Source: Hoeflea sp. (GTDB lineage: Bacteria > Pseudomonadota > Alphaproteobacteria > Rhizobiales > Rhizobiaceae). From it: 64,000 nucleotides of DNA. Numbering within the stretch: position 1 is the first letter of the stretch; each line of letters begins with the position of its first letter. Shown piece after piece: positions 1 to 9,710 of the stretch. The translations under genes were made by a program, and so were the position numbers. Location of the stretch: NCBI RefSeq assembly GCF_002733955.1, contig NZ_NVXQ01000024.1:62001-126000 (forward strand), in the 5' to 3' direction. The notes under the pieces are model-generated. The model made no database searches and was not told the origin of the DNA. It saw nothing but the letters and a program-made list of their open reading frames with translations.

Positions 1-3000
1 ATTGGTGACGTGCTGCGAGGTTTCGACATTGCCGGCGACGACCGCGCGCGGGTAGGCGGGCTTGAGCATCGAGCCTTCTGGGATGACGATGCGGATCGGC
101 CTGAGGCAGCCGGCATTCATCGGGATCGGTTTTTCAACCATGACCCGGAAGCAGTAGAGCACTGCGGCGCGGGCCACCGGCTCGGGCGCGTTGAAGTTGT
201 TGTCCATCGCGTCCGAGGTGCCGGTGAAATCGACGGCGGCTTCACGCTTGTCGCGGTCGACCGAGATCTTCACCTTGATCACCTGGCCGGTGTCGGTGGG
301 GTACTCGTATTCGCAATCGGACAGGGTCTCGATCACCCGGGCGACGCTTTCGGCGGCGTTATCCTGGACATGGCCCATATAGGCCTCGACCACATCGAGG
401 CCAAAGTCAGCGACCATCTTCCTGAGATCGGCGACACCCTTTTCATTGGCGGCGATCTGGGCCTTCAGGTCGGCGACGTTCTGGGTAACGTTGCGGACCG
501 GGTAGGGGTGGTTGGTCAGGAGCTCGACCAGCTCCTTTTCGCGGAAGCGGCCGCGCTCGACGATGCGGAAATTGTCGATAAGCACGCCTTCCTCGTCCAC
601 GGTGGTGGCGAGCGGCGTCATCGATCCGGGTGCTGTGCCGCCAACATCGGCGTGGTGGCCGCGCGAGGCCGCCCAGAACAGGATTTCCTTGCCGTCATCG
701 GAGAACACCGGGGTGACGACGGTGATGTCGGGCAGGTGGGTGCCGCCATTATAGGGGGCGTTCAGGGCAAACACGTCGCCGGGGTGAATGTCGCCCTCAT
801 TCAGGCGGATGACGGTTTCCACCGAGCGATCCATCGAGCCCAGATGCACCGGCATGTGCGGCGCATTGGCGACCAGCGCGCCGGTCCGGTCGAAGACGGC
901 GCAGGAGAAATCAAGCCGCTCCTTGATGTTGACCGAGTAGGCGGTGTTCTGCAGCGTCAGGCCCATCTGTTCGGCAATCGACATGAACAGGTTGTTGAAG
1001 ACCTCGAGCGTGATCGGGTCGGCCTGGTCGGCGCCGATGGCGAGCGCGCGCTCGAGCTTTTCGTAACGGGTGAGGACGACATGATCGAGCTTGTTGATCT
1101 TGGCTTCCCAGCCGGGCTCGATGACGATGGTCTGGTTGGGTTCGATGATCAGCGCAGGGCCGGCAATGCGGTGGCCCGGACGCAGGCGGTCGCGGCGGAT
1201 CACCACTGCGTCGCGCCATTCACCATTCGAATAGATCCGGCGGGTCTCGCCGCCGTCCGGTTCCATCGTTGTCATCAGGTGCTCGGGCTCGATGCGATTG
1301 TCCTGACGGTCATCGATGCCTTCCACCGAAATCGCCTCGATGATGACGGTCTTGTTGTCGTAGACAAAGCCGAACTGGGCCTTGTGCGCAGCTTCGAATT
1401 CGGTGCGTGCGGCGTCGAAATCGAAGTCCGAGAAGGCCACCGGGATGGTGGTGTCGGTGCCGTCATAGCGCAGCTGCAGCATCGGCCGCCAGCTGATCGC
1501 ATCATCGGGGACGCCCTGGGTTGCCAGCTCCTCGAACACGCCCTTGCACAAGACATCGATGAGCAGTTTGACATCGACGCGGCTGTCTTCCGACAAGGGC
1601 TTGATCAGCGCCTGCTGGCGGCTGGCGAAAACGCTGGCGAGGCCGATGCCATAGGCTGAGAGAAGGCCGGAGAAGGGGTGGATCAATATCGATTCCATGC
1701 CCAGCGCGTCGGCCACGAGGCAGGCATGCTGGCCGCCGGCGCCGCCAAAGCAGTTGAGCAGGTAGCGGGTGACGTCATAGCCGCGCTGGACCGAGATCTT
1801 CTTGATGGCGTTGGCCATGTTCTCGACTGCGATGGTGATGAAGCCTTCGGCGATCTCCTCGGCGGACTTGCCGGGCTGCTGTTTCGCAAGAGCATCGAAG
1901 GCCTGACGGACCGCGTCCGTATCAAGTGGCTGATCCTGGTCGGGGCCGAAAATGGCGGGAAAGAAATCGGGCTGCAGCTTGCCGAGCATGACGTTGGCGT
2001 CGGTGACGGTGAGCGGGCCGCCGCGGCGGTAGCAGGTCGGGCCGGGATTGGCGCCTGCGCTGTCGGGGCCGGCGCGGAAGCGGCCTTCGTCGGCATGCAG
2101 GATCGAGCCGCCGCCGGAGGCGACCGTGTGGATGCGCATCATCGGTGCGCGGATGCGGACGCCGGCGACTTCGGTGTCGAAGGCGCGCTCGTAGTCGCCG
2201 TCATAATGAGCAACGTCGGTGGAAGTGCCGCCCATGTCAAAGCCGATGACCTTGTCGAAGCCGGCGAGCGCCGCGGTCTCGACCATGCCCACCACGCCGC
2301 CGGCGGGACCGGACAGAATGGCGTCCTTGCCGCGGAACATGTCGGCTGCGGTGAGGCCACCCGACGACATCATGAACTGCAGCGTCGGTCCGGGTTCGCC
2401 CGACGGGGTGGCGCCAAGGACTCCTGCGACGCGGTCGACATAGCGCCGGAGAATGGGTGACAGATAGGCGTCGACCACGGTGGTGTCACCGCGTCCGACC
2501 AGCTTGGCCAGTGGCGAGACCTGGTGGCTGACCGAGATCTGGGAAAAGCCTGCGCGCTTGCAGGCGTCTTCGACGATGATCTCGTGGATGGCGTTCTGCC
2601 AGGAATGCATCAACACGACTGCGACGGAATCGATACCATCGGCACGCGCCCTGGCGAGTTCGGGTTCCAGCGCTTCGAGATCCGGGCCACGGACCGCCTT
2701 GCCGTCGGCCATTGTGCGCTCATCGACCTCGATGACGCGCTCGTAGAGCTGCTCGGGCAGGATGATTTCCTTGGCGAAGATGTCGGGCCGGGCCTGGTAG
2801 GCGATCCGGAGCGCGTCGCGGAACCCCCGTGTAATGACCAGCAGCGTGCGGTCGCCCTTGCGCTCGAGCAGCGCATTGGTGGCAACGGTGGTGCCCATCT
2901 TGACGTGGCCGACCCGCGCGGCCGGGATCGGGCTCTCCTGATCGATGCCGAGCAGATCACGAATGCCCTGGATGGCGGCGTCGGGATAGGCCTCGGGGTT

Positions 3001-3111
3001 TTCAGACAGAAGCTTGCGCTGGTGCAGGGTGCCATCGGGGGCGCGGCCGACCACATCGGTGAAGGTGCCGCCGCGATCGATCCAGAAATCCCAATATTCG
3101 GAGTTTGTCAT
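1..3111 (-). CDS. 5-oxoprolinase / hydantoinase A-B fusion protein (partial, C-terminus beyond left edge)
   Basis: ATP-dependent opening of a cyclic amide: 5-oxo-L-proline to glutamate, or an N-substituted hydantoin. The start is the ATG at 3111 and one open frame continues off the left edge, giving 1037 codons of a family usually near 1200-1300 residues. The HyuA half carries the nucleotide-binding signatures [10 protein letters not shown] (residues 10-19), [15 protein letters not shown] (72-86) and [10 protein letters not shown] (291-300). The HyuB half begins near residue 698 ([12 protein letters not shown]). I checked that both halves lie in the same frame, so this is a true fusion as in eukaryotic OPLAH, whose N-terminus it strongly resembles, rather than separate hyuA and hyuB. 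It is transcribed divergently from a TRAP transporter operon, suggesting uptake and catabolism of the same substrate. 5-oxoproline is favoured; hydantoins remain possible. The long plus-strand frames here are shadows. Confidence 0.9.
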   Translation of the reverse strand, partial: MTNSEYWDFWIDRGGTFTDVVGRAPDGTLHQRKLLSENPEAYPDAAIQGIRDLLGIDQESPIPAARVGHVKMGTTVATNALLERKGDRTLLVITRGFRDALRIAYQARPDIFAKEIILPEQLYERVIEVDERTMADGKAVRGPDLEALEPELARARADGIDSVAVVLMHSWQNAIHEIIVEDACKRAGFSQISVSHQVSPLAKLVGRGDTTVVDAYLSPILRRYVDRVAGVLGATPSGEPGPTLQFMMSSGGLTAADMFRGKDAILSGPAGGVVGMVETAALAGFDKVIGFDMGGTSTDVAHYDGDYERAFDTEVAGVRIRAPMMRIHTVASGGGSILHADEGRFRAGPDSAGANPGPTCYRRGGPLTVTDANVMLGKLQPDFFPAIFGPDQDQPLDTDAVRQAFDALAKQQPGKSAEEIAEGFITIAVENMANAIKKISVQRGYDVTRYLLNCFGGAGGQHACLVADALGMESILIHPFSGLLSAYGIGLASVFASRQQALIKPLSEDSRVDVKLLIDVLCKGVFEELATQGVPDDAISWRPMLQLRYDGTDTTIPVAFSDFDFDAARTEFEAAHKAQFGFVYDNKTVIIEAISVEGIDDRQDNRIEPEHLMTTMEPDGGETRRIYSNGEWRDAVVIRRDRLRPGHRIAGPALIIEPNQTIVIEPGWEAKINKLDHVVLTRYEKLERALAIGADQADPITLEVFNNLFMSIAEQMGLTLQNTAYSVNIKERLDFSCAVFDRTGALVANAPHMPVHLGSMDRSVETVIRLNEGDIHPGDVFALNAPYNGGTHLPDITVVTPVFSDDGKEILFWAASRGHHADVGGTAPGSMTPLATTVDEEGVLIDNFRIVERGRFREKELVELLTNHPYPVRNVTQNVADLKAQIAANEKGVADLRKMVADFGLDVVEAYMGHVQDNAAESVARVIETLSDCEYEYPTDTGQVIKVKISVDRDKREAAVDFTGTSDAMDNNFNAPEPVARAAVLYCFRVMVEKPIPMNAGCLRPIRIVIPEGSMLKPAYPRAVVAGNVETSQHVTN

Positions 3112-3170
3112 TGCTGTCTCCCTGCGCCCAAGCGTGCGGTGTGAATATTTGTGTTGATCTTTTCACAAAA

Positions 3171-3189
3171 CGCTGACAAATTGTCAACG
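3171..3189. promoter_or_regulatory. candidate operator between the oxoprolinase gene and the TRAP operon
   Basis: The intergenic region contains the 13-bp near-palindrome TGACAAATTGTCA at 3174-3186. On the minus strand it overlaps a TTGACA hexamer (3187-3182), a possible -35 element for the oxoprolinase gene. A 19-base stretch here matches 14 of 19 positions with a stretch at 6771-6789 in front of the MarR-type regulator; the shared minus-strand core is AATTTGTC. Inference: a MarR binding site controlling the divergent promoters. Confidence 0.45.
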
Positions 3190-3273
3190 TAACTTTTTTA
3201 ACCAAGTTGGCCCGCAGTCACAGTGTCCAGCCATAAGGCCACGTTCTGCGTTTGCGCCCAGAGGAGAACAAAC

Positions 3274-4248
3274 ATGAAGACCATTTTCGCCAAGACCCTC
3301 GTTGCCGGCCTGTTTGCCGCGACGCTTTCCACATCGGTGCTTGCCGCCGACTGGGACATGCCGACGCCTTATCCGGATGCGACATTCCACACCGTCAACA
3401 TCAATCAGTTCGCTGACGACATCAAGAAAGCCACCGATGGCGGCCTCAACATCACGGTTCACTCCGCCGGTTCGCTGATCAAGCACGGCGAGATCAAGAA
3501 TGCCGTGCGCGGTGGCCAGGTCCAGATCGGCGAGTTCTTCCTGTCGCTGCTGGCCAATGAAGATGCAGCCTATGGCGTCGATTCCCAGCCCTTCGTTGCC
3601 ACCAGCTATGACGACGCGAAAAAGCTGTGGGATGCGCAGAAGCCGGTGATCACCGAGCTTTTGGCCAGGCAGAAGCTGGTGCCGCTCTATGCCGTGCCGT
3701 GGCCACCGCAAGGGCTCTACACCAACAAGGAAATTGCCACCGTCGATGATCTCAAGGGGCTGAAGTTCCGCTCCTACAACGCCGCGCTGGAAAAATTTGC
3801 CAGCCTCGCCGGCGCCGCGCCGACCCAGGTGGAAGTGCCGGACATTCCGCAGGCATTCTCGACCGGCCAGGTGGAAGCGATGATCACCTCGCCCTCGACC
3901 GGCGCCAACGGCAAGGCCTGGGACTATGTCTCGCACTACACGCCGATCAACGCCTGGGTTCCAAAGAACATCGTCGTCGTCAACAAGGCCGCATTCGAAG
4001 CGCTTGACGAGGCGACACGCACCGCCGTGCTCGAAGCCGCAGCTGCTGCCGAAACCCGTGGCTGGGAGATGAGCATGAAGGAAACCGACGCGCAGACGGC
4101 AGTTCTGAAAGAGAACGGCATGAGCGTGGTCGAGCCGAGCGCCGAGCTTCTGCAAGGGCTGATGAAAATCGGCGAGCAGATGCAGACGGAGTGGCAGGAA
4201 AGCGCCTCCGAACAGGCCAAATCGATCGTCGCCGACTTCGCGAAGTGA
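3274..4248 (+). CDS. TRAP transporter substrate-binding protein (DctP family)
   Basis: Periplasmic receptor of a tripartite ATP-independent transporter; it delivers an organic acid to the membrane subunits encoded just downstream. It has 324 residues, normal for the family, with a cleavable signal peptide (MKTIFAKTLVAGLFAATL..., probable cleavage after VLA near residue 24). The conserved TRAP arginine that usually pairs with the substrate carboxylate is R166 in GLKFRSY. The ATG at 3274 is chosen over an upstream in-frame start because GAGGAG lies at 3261-3266 and the signal peptide starts here. First gene of a receptor - small permease - large permease operon, divergent from 5-oxoprolinase. 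A pyroglutamate-like ligand is inferred from that context only. Confidence 0.92.
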   Translation: MKTIFAKTLVAGLFAATLSTSVLAADWDMPTPYPDATFHTVNINQFADDIKKATDGGLNITVHSAGSLIKHGEIKNAVRGGQVQIGEFFLSLLANEDAAYGVDSQPFVATSYDDAKKLWDAQKPVITELLARQKLVPLYAVPWPPQGLYTNKEIATVDDLKGLKFRSYNAALEKFASLAGAAPTQVEVPDIPQAFSTGQVEAMITSPSTGANGKAWDYVSHYTPINAWVPKNIVVVNKAAFEALDEATRTAVLEAAAAAETRGWEMSMKETDAQTAVLKENGMSVVEPSAELLQGLMKIGEQMQTEWQESASEQAKSIVADFAK

Positions 4249-4257
4249 TTGACTGAC

Positions 4258-4287
4258 AAACGCCGGCGGTTCTCCCCGCCGGCGTTT
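4258..4287 (+). terminator. stem-loop between TRAP receptor and permease genes
   Basis: Perfect 12-bp inverted repeat (AAACGCCGGCGG / CCGCCGGCGTTT) with a 6-base loop, starting 9 bases after the receptor stop codon. Only a short interrupted T-tract follows, so partial termination or protection of the receptor mRNA 3' end is likely, giving more receptor than permease. Confidence 0.75.
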
Positions 4288-4339
4288 CCTGTTTCAATGA
4301 CATGGTGGCGCGGTCTGGCGTCACCCGCCGGAGGCAAAT

Positions 4340-4864
4340 GTGCGCAAGCTACTTGATGGTGTCTACACCGGCAGCGGGTTGCTGTCGGCCGGGCTGATCG
4401 CCGCGATCTGCCTGCTGGTGACGGCCCAGGTCGTGCTGAACCTGGTGACCAAATACGGGCCGTTCGACGTCAACCTGACCATTCCGTCCTATGCGGATTT
4501 TGCCGGTTACATGCTGGCGGCGTCTTCATTCCTGGCGCTGGCCTACACGCTGACCCGCGGCGGCCATATCCGGGTGACCATGGTGCTCAATGCGATGCCC
4601 GCGCGGCTGCGCCTGGTCTCGGAAAGTCTTTGCCTGGCTCTGGGCGCGGCGATTGCCGGGTTTGCCAGCTATTACATGTATCTGCTTACCCATGAATCCT
4701 ACGAGTTTGGCGACATGTCCTCGGGCATCATCGCCATTCCGCTTTACATCCCCCAGTCCGCGGTGCTTGCCGGGCTCGTCATCCTGACCGTGGCGCTGGT
4801 GGATCTGACGCTTCAGACCGTGCGCGCGGGCCGGCCCGTGCTTGTCCAGATGAACACGGAATGA
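4340..4864 (+). CDS. TRAP transporter small permease (DctQ family)
   Basis: Small membrane subunit of the TRAP system, 174 residues with four predicted transmembrane helices (approximately 13-35, 50-68, 85-108 and 132-155). It bridges the receptor and the large permease. The start is the GTG at 4340, six bases after GGAGG (4330-4334). An ATG overlaps it at 4338 but is in another frame and does not give this protein. It lies 92 bases after the receptor gene, behind a stem-loop, and 10 bases before the large permease gene. Confidence 0.9.
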   Translation: MRKLLDGVYTGSGLLSAGLIAAICLLVTAQVVLNLVTKYGPFDVNLTIPSYADFAGYMLAASSFLALAYTLTRGGHIRVTMVLNAMPARLRLVSESLCLALGAAIAGFASYYMYLLTHESYEFGDMSSGIIAIPLYIPQSAVLAGLVILTVALVDLTLQTVRAGRPVLVQMNTE

Positions 4865-4874
4865 GGCGGGGCTG

Positions 4875-6176
4875 ATGTCTGATCTTGTTGCGATATTCAT
4901 TCTCTTTGCCACGCTTCTGGTGCTGCTGGGCGCCGGTGTCTGGGTGGCGTTTGCGCTGATGCTGACCGGCGCGTTCGGCATGCTGCTTCTGTCCAATGCG
5001 CCGATCGGGCCGATCCTTGCGACCACGCTGTGGGGGCACAGCACCTCGTGGGCACTGGCGGCCTTGCCGATGTTCATTCTGATGGGCGAGATCCTGCTGC
5101 GCTCGCGGCTGTCGCAGGACATGTTTACCGGGCTGTCACCCTGGCTCAGGCGGCTGCCGGGCCGGTTGCTGCACGTCAATGTGTTCGGATGTGCGATCTT
5201 TGCCGCGGTCTCGGGTTCCTCGGCGGCGACGGCTGCCACGATCGGCAAGATGTCGGTGCCGGAACTGAGAGAGCGTGGTTATCCGACCGACATGGTGCTT
5301 GGCACACTGGCCGGCTCCGCAACGCTCGGATTGCTGATCCCGCCGTCGATCATTCTCATCGTCTACGGCGTTGCCACAGAGCAATCGATCGCCCGGCTGT
5401 TCGTGGCCGGCATCCTGCCGGGCTTGCTGCTGGTCGCAATGTTTTCGGCTTACGTCATTGCCTATGCGCTGCTGTTTCCATCGCGCATTCCCGGTGATGA
5501 CGAAGACATGCCGTTGATGGACAGGATCAGGGCCTCGGGCCGGCTGGTGCCGGTGCTGTCGCTGATTGCCGGGGTGATCGGCTCGATCTATCTCGGCATC
5601 GCCTCGCCGACCGATGCGGCGGCCGTCGGCGTGGTGTTGTCGGTGGTGCTGGCCTGGGCCAACAAGTCGCTGTCTTGGGCGATGCTGCGCGACAGCCTGA
5701 TGGGGGCCACCATCACGTCGTGCATGATTGCCTTCATTCTGGTGGGTGCGGCGTTCCTGTCGGTGTCGATGGGGTTCACGGGAATTCCGCGACATCTGGC
5801 AGCCTGGATCTCCGAAATGCAACTGTCACCCTATGCGCTGCTGGCGGCGCTGACGGTGCTGTTCGTCGTGCTTGGCTGTTTCCTTGACGGTATTTCCGTT
5901 GTGGTGCTGACCACCTCGATCATCATGCCGATGATCCTGGAAGCCGGTATCGACCCGCTGTGGTTCGGCATCTACCTGGTGATCGTCGTCGAGATGTCGC
6001 AGATCACGCCGCCGGTGGGGTTCAACCTGTTCGTTATCCAGGGGCTGACCGGGTTCGACATCCTGCGTATCGCCAAGGCAGCACTGCCATTCTTCCTGCT
6101 TTTGCTGTTGGCCGTGGCGCTGATCACCGTGTTTCCGGGCATCGCCACCTATCTGCCGTCGCTGATGGGCAATTGA
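4875..6176 (+). CDS. TRAP transporter large permease (DctM family)
   Basis: Main translocation subunit, an ion-coupled symporter of 433 residues with about 12 hydrophobic segments, normal length for DctM. Family patterns are visible: FAAVSGSSAATAATIG (approximately 112-127), LGLLIPPSIILIVYG (near 150) and the C-terminal MSQITPPVGFNLFVIQG. It directly follows the small permease gene and ends the operon. The convergent MarR gene's stop codon is about 20 bases further on; no clear terminator is seen between them. Confidence 0.93.
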   Translation: MSDLVAIFILFATLLVLLGAGVWVAFALMLTGAFGMLLLSNAPIGPILATTLWGHSTSWALAALPMFILMGEILLRSRLSQDMFTGLSPWLRRLPGRLLHVNVFGCAIFAAVSGSSAATAATIGKMSVPELRERGYPTDMVLGTLAGSATLGLLIPPSIILIVYGVATEQSIARLFVAGILPGLLLVAMFSAYVIAYALLFPSRIPGDDEDMPLMDRIRASGRLVPVLSLIAGVIGSIYLGIASPTDAAAVGVVLSVVLAWANKSLSWAMLRDSLMGATITSCMIAFILVGAAFLSVSMGFTGIPRHLAAWISEMQLSPYALLAALTVLFVVLGCFLDGISVVVLTTSIIMPMILEAGIDPLWFGIYLVIVVEMSQITPPVGFNLFVIQGLTGFDILRIAKAALPFFLLLLLAVALITVFPGIATYLPSLMGN

Positions 6177-6197
6177 GGCTGATGCAGGATTGCCTGT

Positions 6198-6740
6198 TCA
6201 GAGCGAACTGGCGGCCCGGGATGCCTGGTCATAGAGGCCGGAGAGGGTGCGCAGCACCGTGGCGGTCTCATGCAGATCCTTGGGCATGTTCTCGATGTGC
6301 CTGAGGCTTTCAACCAGACATTGCTCGCGCACTTCGCGGTACTTGTCGCACAGCGCGCCTCCCTCTTCGGTGACGCTGTAGAAGAGTTCCTTTCCGACCT
6401 TTTCGCCCTCAACCAGCTTGGCTTTCTGCAGCTTCTTCAGCGCGTAGTTGACGGTGTGGGTGTCCTCGATATTGAGCTGAAAGCAGATATCGGAAAGCCG
6501 CTTCTTGCGGCTGCGGTGATAGATGTGATGCAGCACCAGGATTTCCAGCGTGGTTAGGCCGCTGTAACCGGCGGCGACGGTGCAGCGGCCCATCCAGCGG
6601 GCAAAGCCGTTATAGGCGAGGATCAGACCATACTCGAACTCGGATGACGGCCAGCCTTCCTCGGTTGCCAGATGCCGGGAGGAGACAATCATGTCGCGAG
6701 GCTTCGCTGGCGAATCCTGAGGGATTTTCGGGTCGGACAT
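6198..6740 (-). CDS. MarR-family winged-helix transcriptional regulator
   Basis: DNA-binding repressor of about 180 residues. A winged-helix region is seen around residues 55-120 (TTLEILVLHHIYHRSRKKRL, DICFQLNIEDTHTVNYALKK, KLVEGEKVGKELFYSVTEEG), flanked by helices that would form the dimer. The ATG at 6740 (MSDPKIPQ) is preferred over an upstream in-frame ATG because AAAGGA lies just before it. Placed convergent to the TRAP permease gene, it probably controls the adjacent oxoprolinase/TRAP divergon. A site resembling the one in that divergon overlaps its own TATAAT hexamer (6785-6780, minus strand), which suggests autoregulation. The effector cannot be read from sequence. Confidence 0.85.
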   Translation of the reverse strand: MSDPKIPQDSPAKPRDMIVSSRHLATEEGWPSSEFEYGLILAYNGFARWMGRCTVAAGYSGLTTLEILVLHHIYHRSRKKRLSDICFQLNIEDTHTVNYALKKLQKAKLVEGEKVGKELFYSVTEEGGALCDKYREVREQCLVESLRHIENMPKDLHETATVLRTLSGLYDQASRAASSL

Positions 6741-6770
6741 GGCAGTTTTCCTTTCGAGACACCTGAATTT

Positions 6771-6789
6771 CACAGACAAATTATAAGCG
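6771..6789. promoter_or_regulatory. candidate MarR operator overlapping the -10 element of its own promoter
   Basis: On the minus strand a perfect TATAAT (6785-6780) runs into TTTGTC. The 19-base stretch shares 14 of 19 positions, including the core AATTTGTC, with the near-palindrome at 3171-3189. Occupancy here would block the marR promoter, as is usual for MarR autorepression. Confidence 0.45.
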
Positions 6790-6954
6790 ATAATCCGCCC
6801 GATTGCGAATGATCAAATCGAAGCAGGGCGGTGGCGCCGGGGTTGGCCGTCAGCATGGCGCCGGCTGTTTTGTTTCGCTATTGACCGTCAGCAGGCTGGG
6901 TGCCTATCGTCCCGGCTCTCTTGTAAACTCGTATCAGAAGTGGGGACGCGGCCG

Positions 6955-7941
6955 ATGGATTATGTCAGACTGGGAAAGACAGGGCTCAAGGTGTCGCGGC
7001 TCTGCCTCGGGTGCATGAGCTTCGGCACGCCCGGCGGGCCGACTCATCCCTGGGTGATCACCGAAGACGAGGCGCAGCCGTTTTTCCGCAAGGCGGTGGA
7101 AAGCGGGATCAATTTCTATGACACCGCCAACCACTACAATTTCGGCGATTCCGAAGAGATCACCGGCAGGGCGCTGAAGAAATATGCGCGGCGCGACGAG
7201 ATCGTGGTGGCGACCAAGGTGGGGCTCAGAATGAGCGACGGGCGCTCCAATGACCGCGGGCTGTCGCGCAAGCACATCTTCGACCAGATCGACCAGTCGC
7301 TGACCCGTCTCGGCATGGATTATGTCGACATCCTCTATATTCACCGGCTCGATCCCGAGACCGAACACGAGGAAATGCTTGATGCGCTTGAAGCGGTGAT
7401 ACAGGCTGGCAAGGTGCGCTATGTGGCTGCCTCCTCGATGTGGGCCTGGCAGTTTGCAAAGCTCAGGGAAATGCAGAAGGCGCGCGGCTACCAGCAATTC
7501 GTCGCCATGCAGAACTTCTACAATCTGGCCTATCGCGAGGAAGAGCGCGAGATGATGCCCTATTGCGCGTCGGAAGGCGTCGGCGTGGTGCCATGGTCGC
7601 CGATCGCGCGCGGCTTCCTCGCCGGCAACCGGCCGAAGGAGGGAGAGGCGACCAAGCGGGCCTCGACCGACAAGATGGCGCAGGGCTATTTCGGCTCGTC
7701 GCAGGATTACGCGATCCTGGCGCGGGTGGAAAAGGTCGCAGCCAAGCTTGGCGTCAAGCCGGCGCAGGTGGCCTATGCTTGGGTGATGTCGAAGGATTTC
7801 GTGACAGCGCCGATCATCGGCGTGACCAAGATCGCACAGCTCGAAGAGGCCATCGGCGCGCTGGACGTGAAACTCGATGCCGCGTCAATCCGGCTGCTCG
7901 AAGCCGCCTACAAACCACGCGAGGTGGCGGGACACAGCTAG
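6955..7941 (+). CDS. aldo/keto reductase
   Basis: NAD(P)H-dependent oxidoreductase with a TIM-barrel fold, 328 residues, normal for the YajO/Tas-like branch. The catalytic tetrad is visible as D56 (FYDTA), Y61 (NHYNFG), K88 (VATKVG) and H130 (LYIHRLD); the N-terminal YVRLGKTGLKVSRLCLGCMSFG is typical. The ATG at 6955 is preceded by GGGGAC; an earlier in-frame GTG would add only five residues. It stands alone between the marR promoter region and a convergent permease gene. The natural substrate is unknown. Confidence 0.93.
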   Translation: MDYVRLGKTGLKVSRLCLGCMSFGTPGGPTHPWVITEDEAQPFFRKAVESGINFYDTANHYNFGDSEEITGRALKKYARRDEIVVATKVGLRMSDGRSNDRGLSRKHIFDQIDQSLTRLGMDYVDILYIHRLDPETEHEEMLDALEAVIQAGKVRYVAASSMWAWQFAKLREMQKARGYQQFVAMQNFYNLAYREEEREMMPYCASEGVGVVPWSPIARGFLAGNRPKEGEATKRASTDKMAQGYFGSSQDYAILARVEKVAAKLGVKPAQVAYAWVMSKDFVTAPIIGVTKIAQLEEAIGALDVKLDAASIRLLEAAYKPREVAGHS

Positions 7942-7958
7942 CGCCGCGCCAGGCCCCG

Positions 7959-8858
7959 TCACCCCACCTTGGCCTTGCGGCCGCACCAGACCACGAAGCC
8001 GACGGCGATGGCGAAACCGAGCATCACCGGTGTCACGGTTTCGCCCAGAAGCAGGGCGGAAAGGCCGAGCGTGACGAAGCTTTGCAGCAGCTGCACCTGG
8101 CCGACACGGGCAATGCCGCCGATTGCCATGCCCCAGTTCCAGAAGATGAAGCCGGCGAACATCGAACCAAGCGAGAGATAGGCCAGTGCCGTCAATGCTT
8201 GGGTGTCGGGCTGGCTGACCCCGGAACTCCAGGTTAACGCGGTGCCGGCCAGCGAGATGGGGGCCGTGACAATTAGCGCCCAGCTGATGACCTCCCAGCC
8301 CGGCCGAGTGCGGGCAAGCTTGCCGGAGATGACATAGCCGCAGGAGGCCGACAGCGCGGCGCAGGCAAGCCAGAAGTCGCCGATGCCGGGTTCGATGTCG
8401 GCGCCAGACAGCGAGAAGATCAGCACAAGGACAGCGCCGGTGATGCTCCAGCCCCAGAAGGCGAGACCGGGACGTTCCCCGCCGAACAGGGCTGCGAATG
8501 TGGCGGTCATCAATGGCAGCACGCCAAGCACGACGCCGCCATGCGAGGCCGGTACTGTCTGCATGGCGACGCTGGAAAAGCCCGGGAAGCCGTAGACCAG
8601 CAGGATCCCGGCGATGAAAAGCGACAGCGCGTGCTGGCGGGGAAACCGCTTTTTCAGCACGAGCAGGGTCGCGGCCGCCACGGTGGCGGCAATGGCTGCA
8701 CGCGAAAAGGTGATGAAGGCGGGCGAGAAACCTTCAAGCGCGATGCGGGTCGCGGGCAGGGTGGCGCCAAAGATGACGATGCCGAGAAAACCGATCGCCA
8801 TGCCGGCAAGCGGGTGTTCGGGAACTGCGGACACTGGGGAATTGGCTGTATCGGTCAT
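7959..8858 (-). CDS. DMT-family (EamA) permease
   Basis: Drug/metabolite transporter-type inner membrane protein of 299 residues with about ten transmembrane helices arranged as two EamA repeats of five. It starts at the ATG at 8858 (MTDTANSP). The frame remains open much further upstream, but that part is the antisense of the TerB-DnaJ gene. It converges with the aldo/keto reductase gene, with 17 bases between stop codons. Such proteins usually export amino acids or other small metabolites; the substrate here is not predictable. Confidence 0.88.
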   Translation of the reverse strand: MTDTANSPVSAVPEHPLAGMAIGFLGIVIFGATLPATRIALEGFSPAFITFSRAAIAATVAAATLLVLKKRFPRQHALSLFIAGILLVYGFPGFSSVAMQTVPASHGGVVLGVLPLMTATFAALFGGERPGLAFWGWSITGAVLVLIFSLSGADIEPGIGDFWLACAALSASCGYVISGKLARTRPGWEVISWALIVTAPISLAGTALTWSSGVSQPDTQALTALAYLSLGSMFAGFIFWNWGMAIGGIARVGQVQLLQSFVTLGLSALLLGETVTPVMLGFAIAVGFVVWCGRKAKVG

Positions 8859-8999
8859 GCAGACGGCATAAGCCAGCCCGGTGGTGCCGGTCCAACGAAT
8901 TCCAACGATGGATCCGATCGCCACAGGAAATGGATCGTTCACCCGATTGTGCGCTGCGCCATACTCGATTTTTGAGACCAAATCGATTAAGAACAAATC

Positions 9000-9710
9000 A
9001 TGTCTATGTTCAGCCGCCTGTTTGACGCCATTGGCGAAACCGCGTCCACTGCCTTTTCCGGCGTGGTCGAAGCCATTCGCACTGCGTTTGCCGGTGATCC
9101 GGAAACCCGCCGCAAGGTGGCGTTCTCGGTTGCCGTGATCGCGCTGTCGGCGAAAATGGCCAAGGCCGACGGTATCGTGGCGCCGGAAGAGGTGCGGGCG
9201 TTTCAGGAGATCTTCGCCATTCCGGAAGCCGAGGCCAACAATGTCTCGCGGCTCTACAATCTGGCCAAGCAGGATGTTGCCGGCTACGAGGCCTATGCCC
9301 AGCGAGTGGCGGGTATGTGCGGCTCTGGCGAGAACAATTGCGCCATGCTCGAGGACGTGCTCGACGGGTTGTTCCACATCGCCAAGGCCGATGGGGTGAT
9401 CCACCACAAGGAACTCGAATTCATCGCCAATGTGGCCGACATCTTCCACATCGACGAGTCCTATTTTGAGCGCATCATGGCGCGCCACGTACACCCTGAC
9501 GGGATCAATCCCTACGCGGTGCTAGGGCTGCCCGAGACCGCGCCGTTTGACGAGGTCAAGAAACGCTACCGGTCGCTTGCCGCCGAGAGCCATCCCGACC
9601 GGCTGCGCGCGCGCGGTGTTCCCGAGGAATTCCTCACCATTGCCAATGACCGTATGGCGGCGCTCAACGACGCCTTTTCGGTGATCGAGAAAGCCCGCGC
9701 CGCCGCATGA
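9000..9710 (+). CDS. TerB-DnaJ domain co-chaperone (DjlA-like)
   Basis: 236-residue protein. A tellurite-resistance TerB-like helical domain occupies roughly residues 35-155 (two similar acidic segments, AKMAKADGIVAPEEVRAFQ and FHIAKADGVIHHKELEFI). A C-terminal J domain follows (NPYAVLGLPETAPFDEVKKRYR...) with its HPD motif at 198-200, needed to stimulate a DnaK-type ATPase. The arrangement matches DjlA, but no clear N-terminal membrane anchor is visible. The stop codon overlaps the ATG of the amidase gene, so the two are translationally coupled, hinting at an envelope-related role. Confidence 0.88.
   Translation: MSMFSRLFDAIGETASTAFSGVVEAIRTAFAGDPETRRKVAFSVAVIALSAKMAKADGIVAPEEVRAFQEIFAIPEAEANNVSRLYNLAKQDVAGYEAYAQRVAGMCGSGENNCAMLEDVLDGLFHIAKADGVIHHKELEFIANVADIFHIDESYFERIMARHVHPDGINPYAVLGLPETAPFDEVKKRYRSLAAESHPDRLRARGVPEEFLTIANDRMAALNDAFSVIEKARAAA

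Noticed and set aside
10-1659. 549-residue open frame on the plus strand
   Set aside because: It is the antisense of the oxoprolinase/hydantoinase gene; its His/Asp/Gly-rich composition fits no family and the minus-strand frame is clearly coding.
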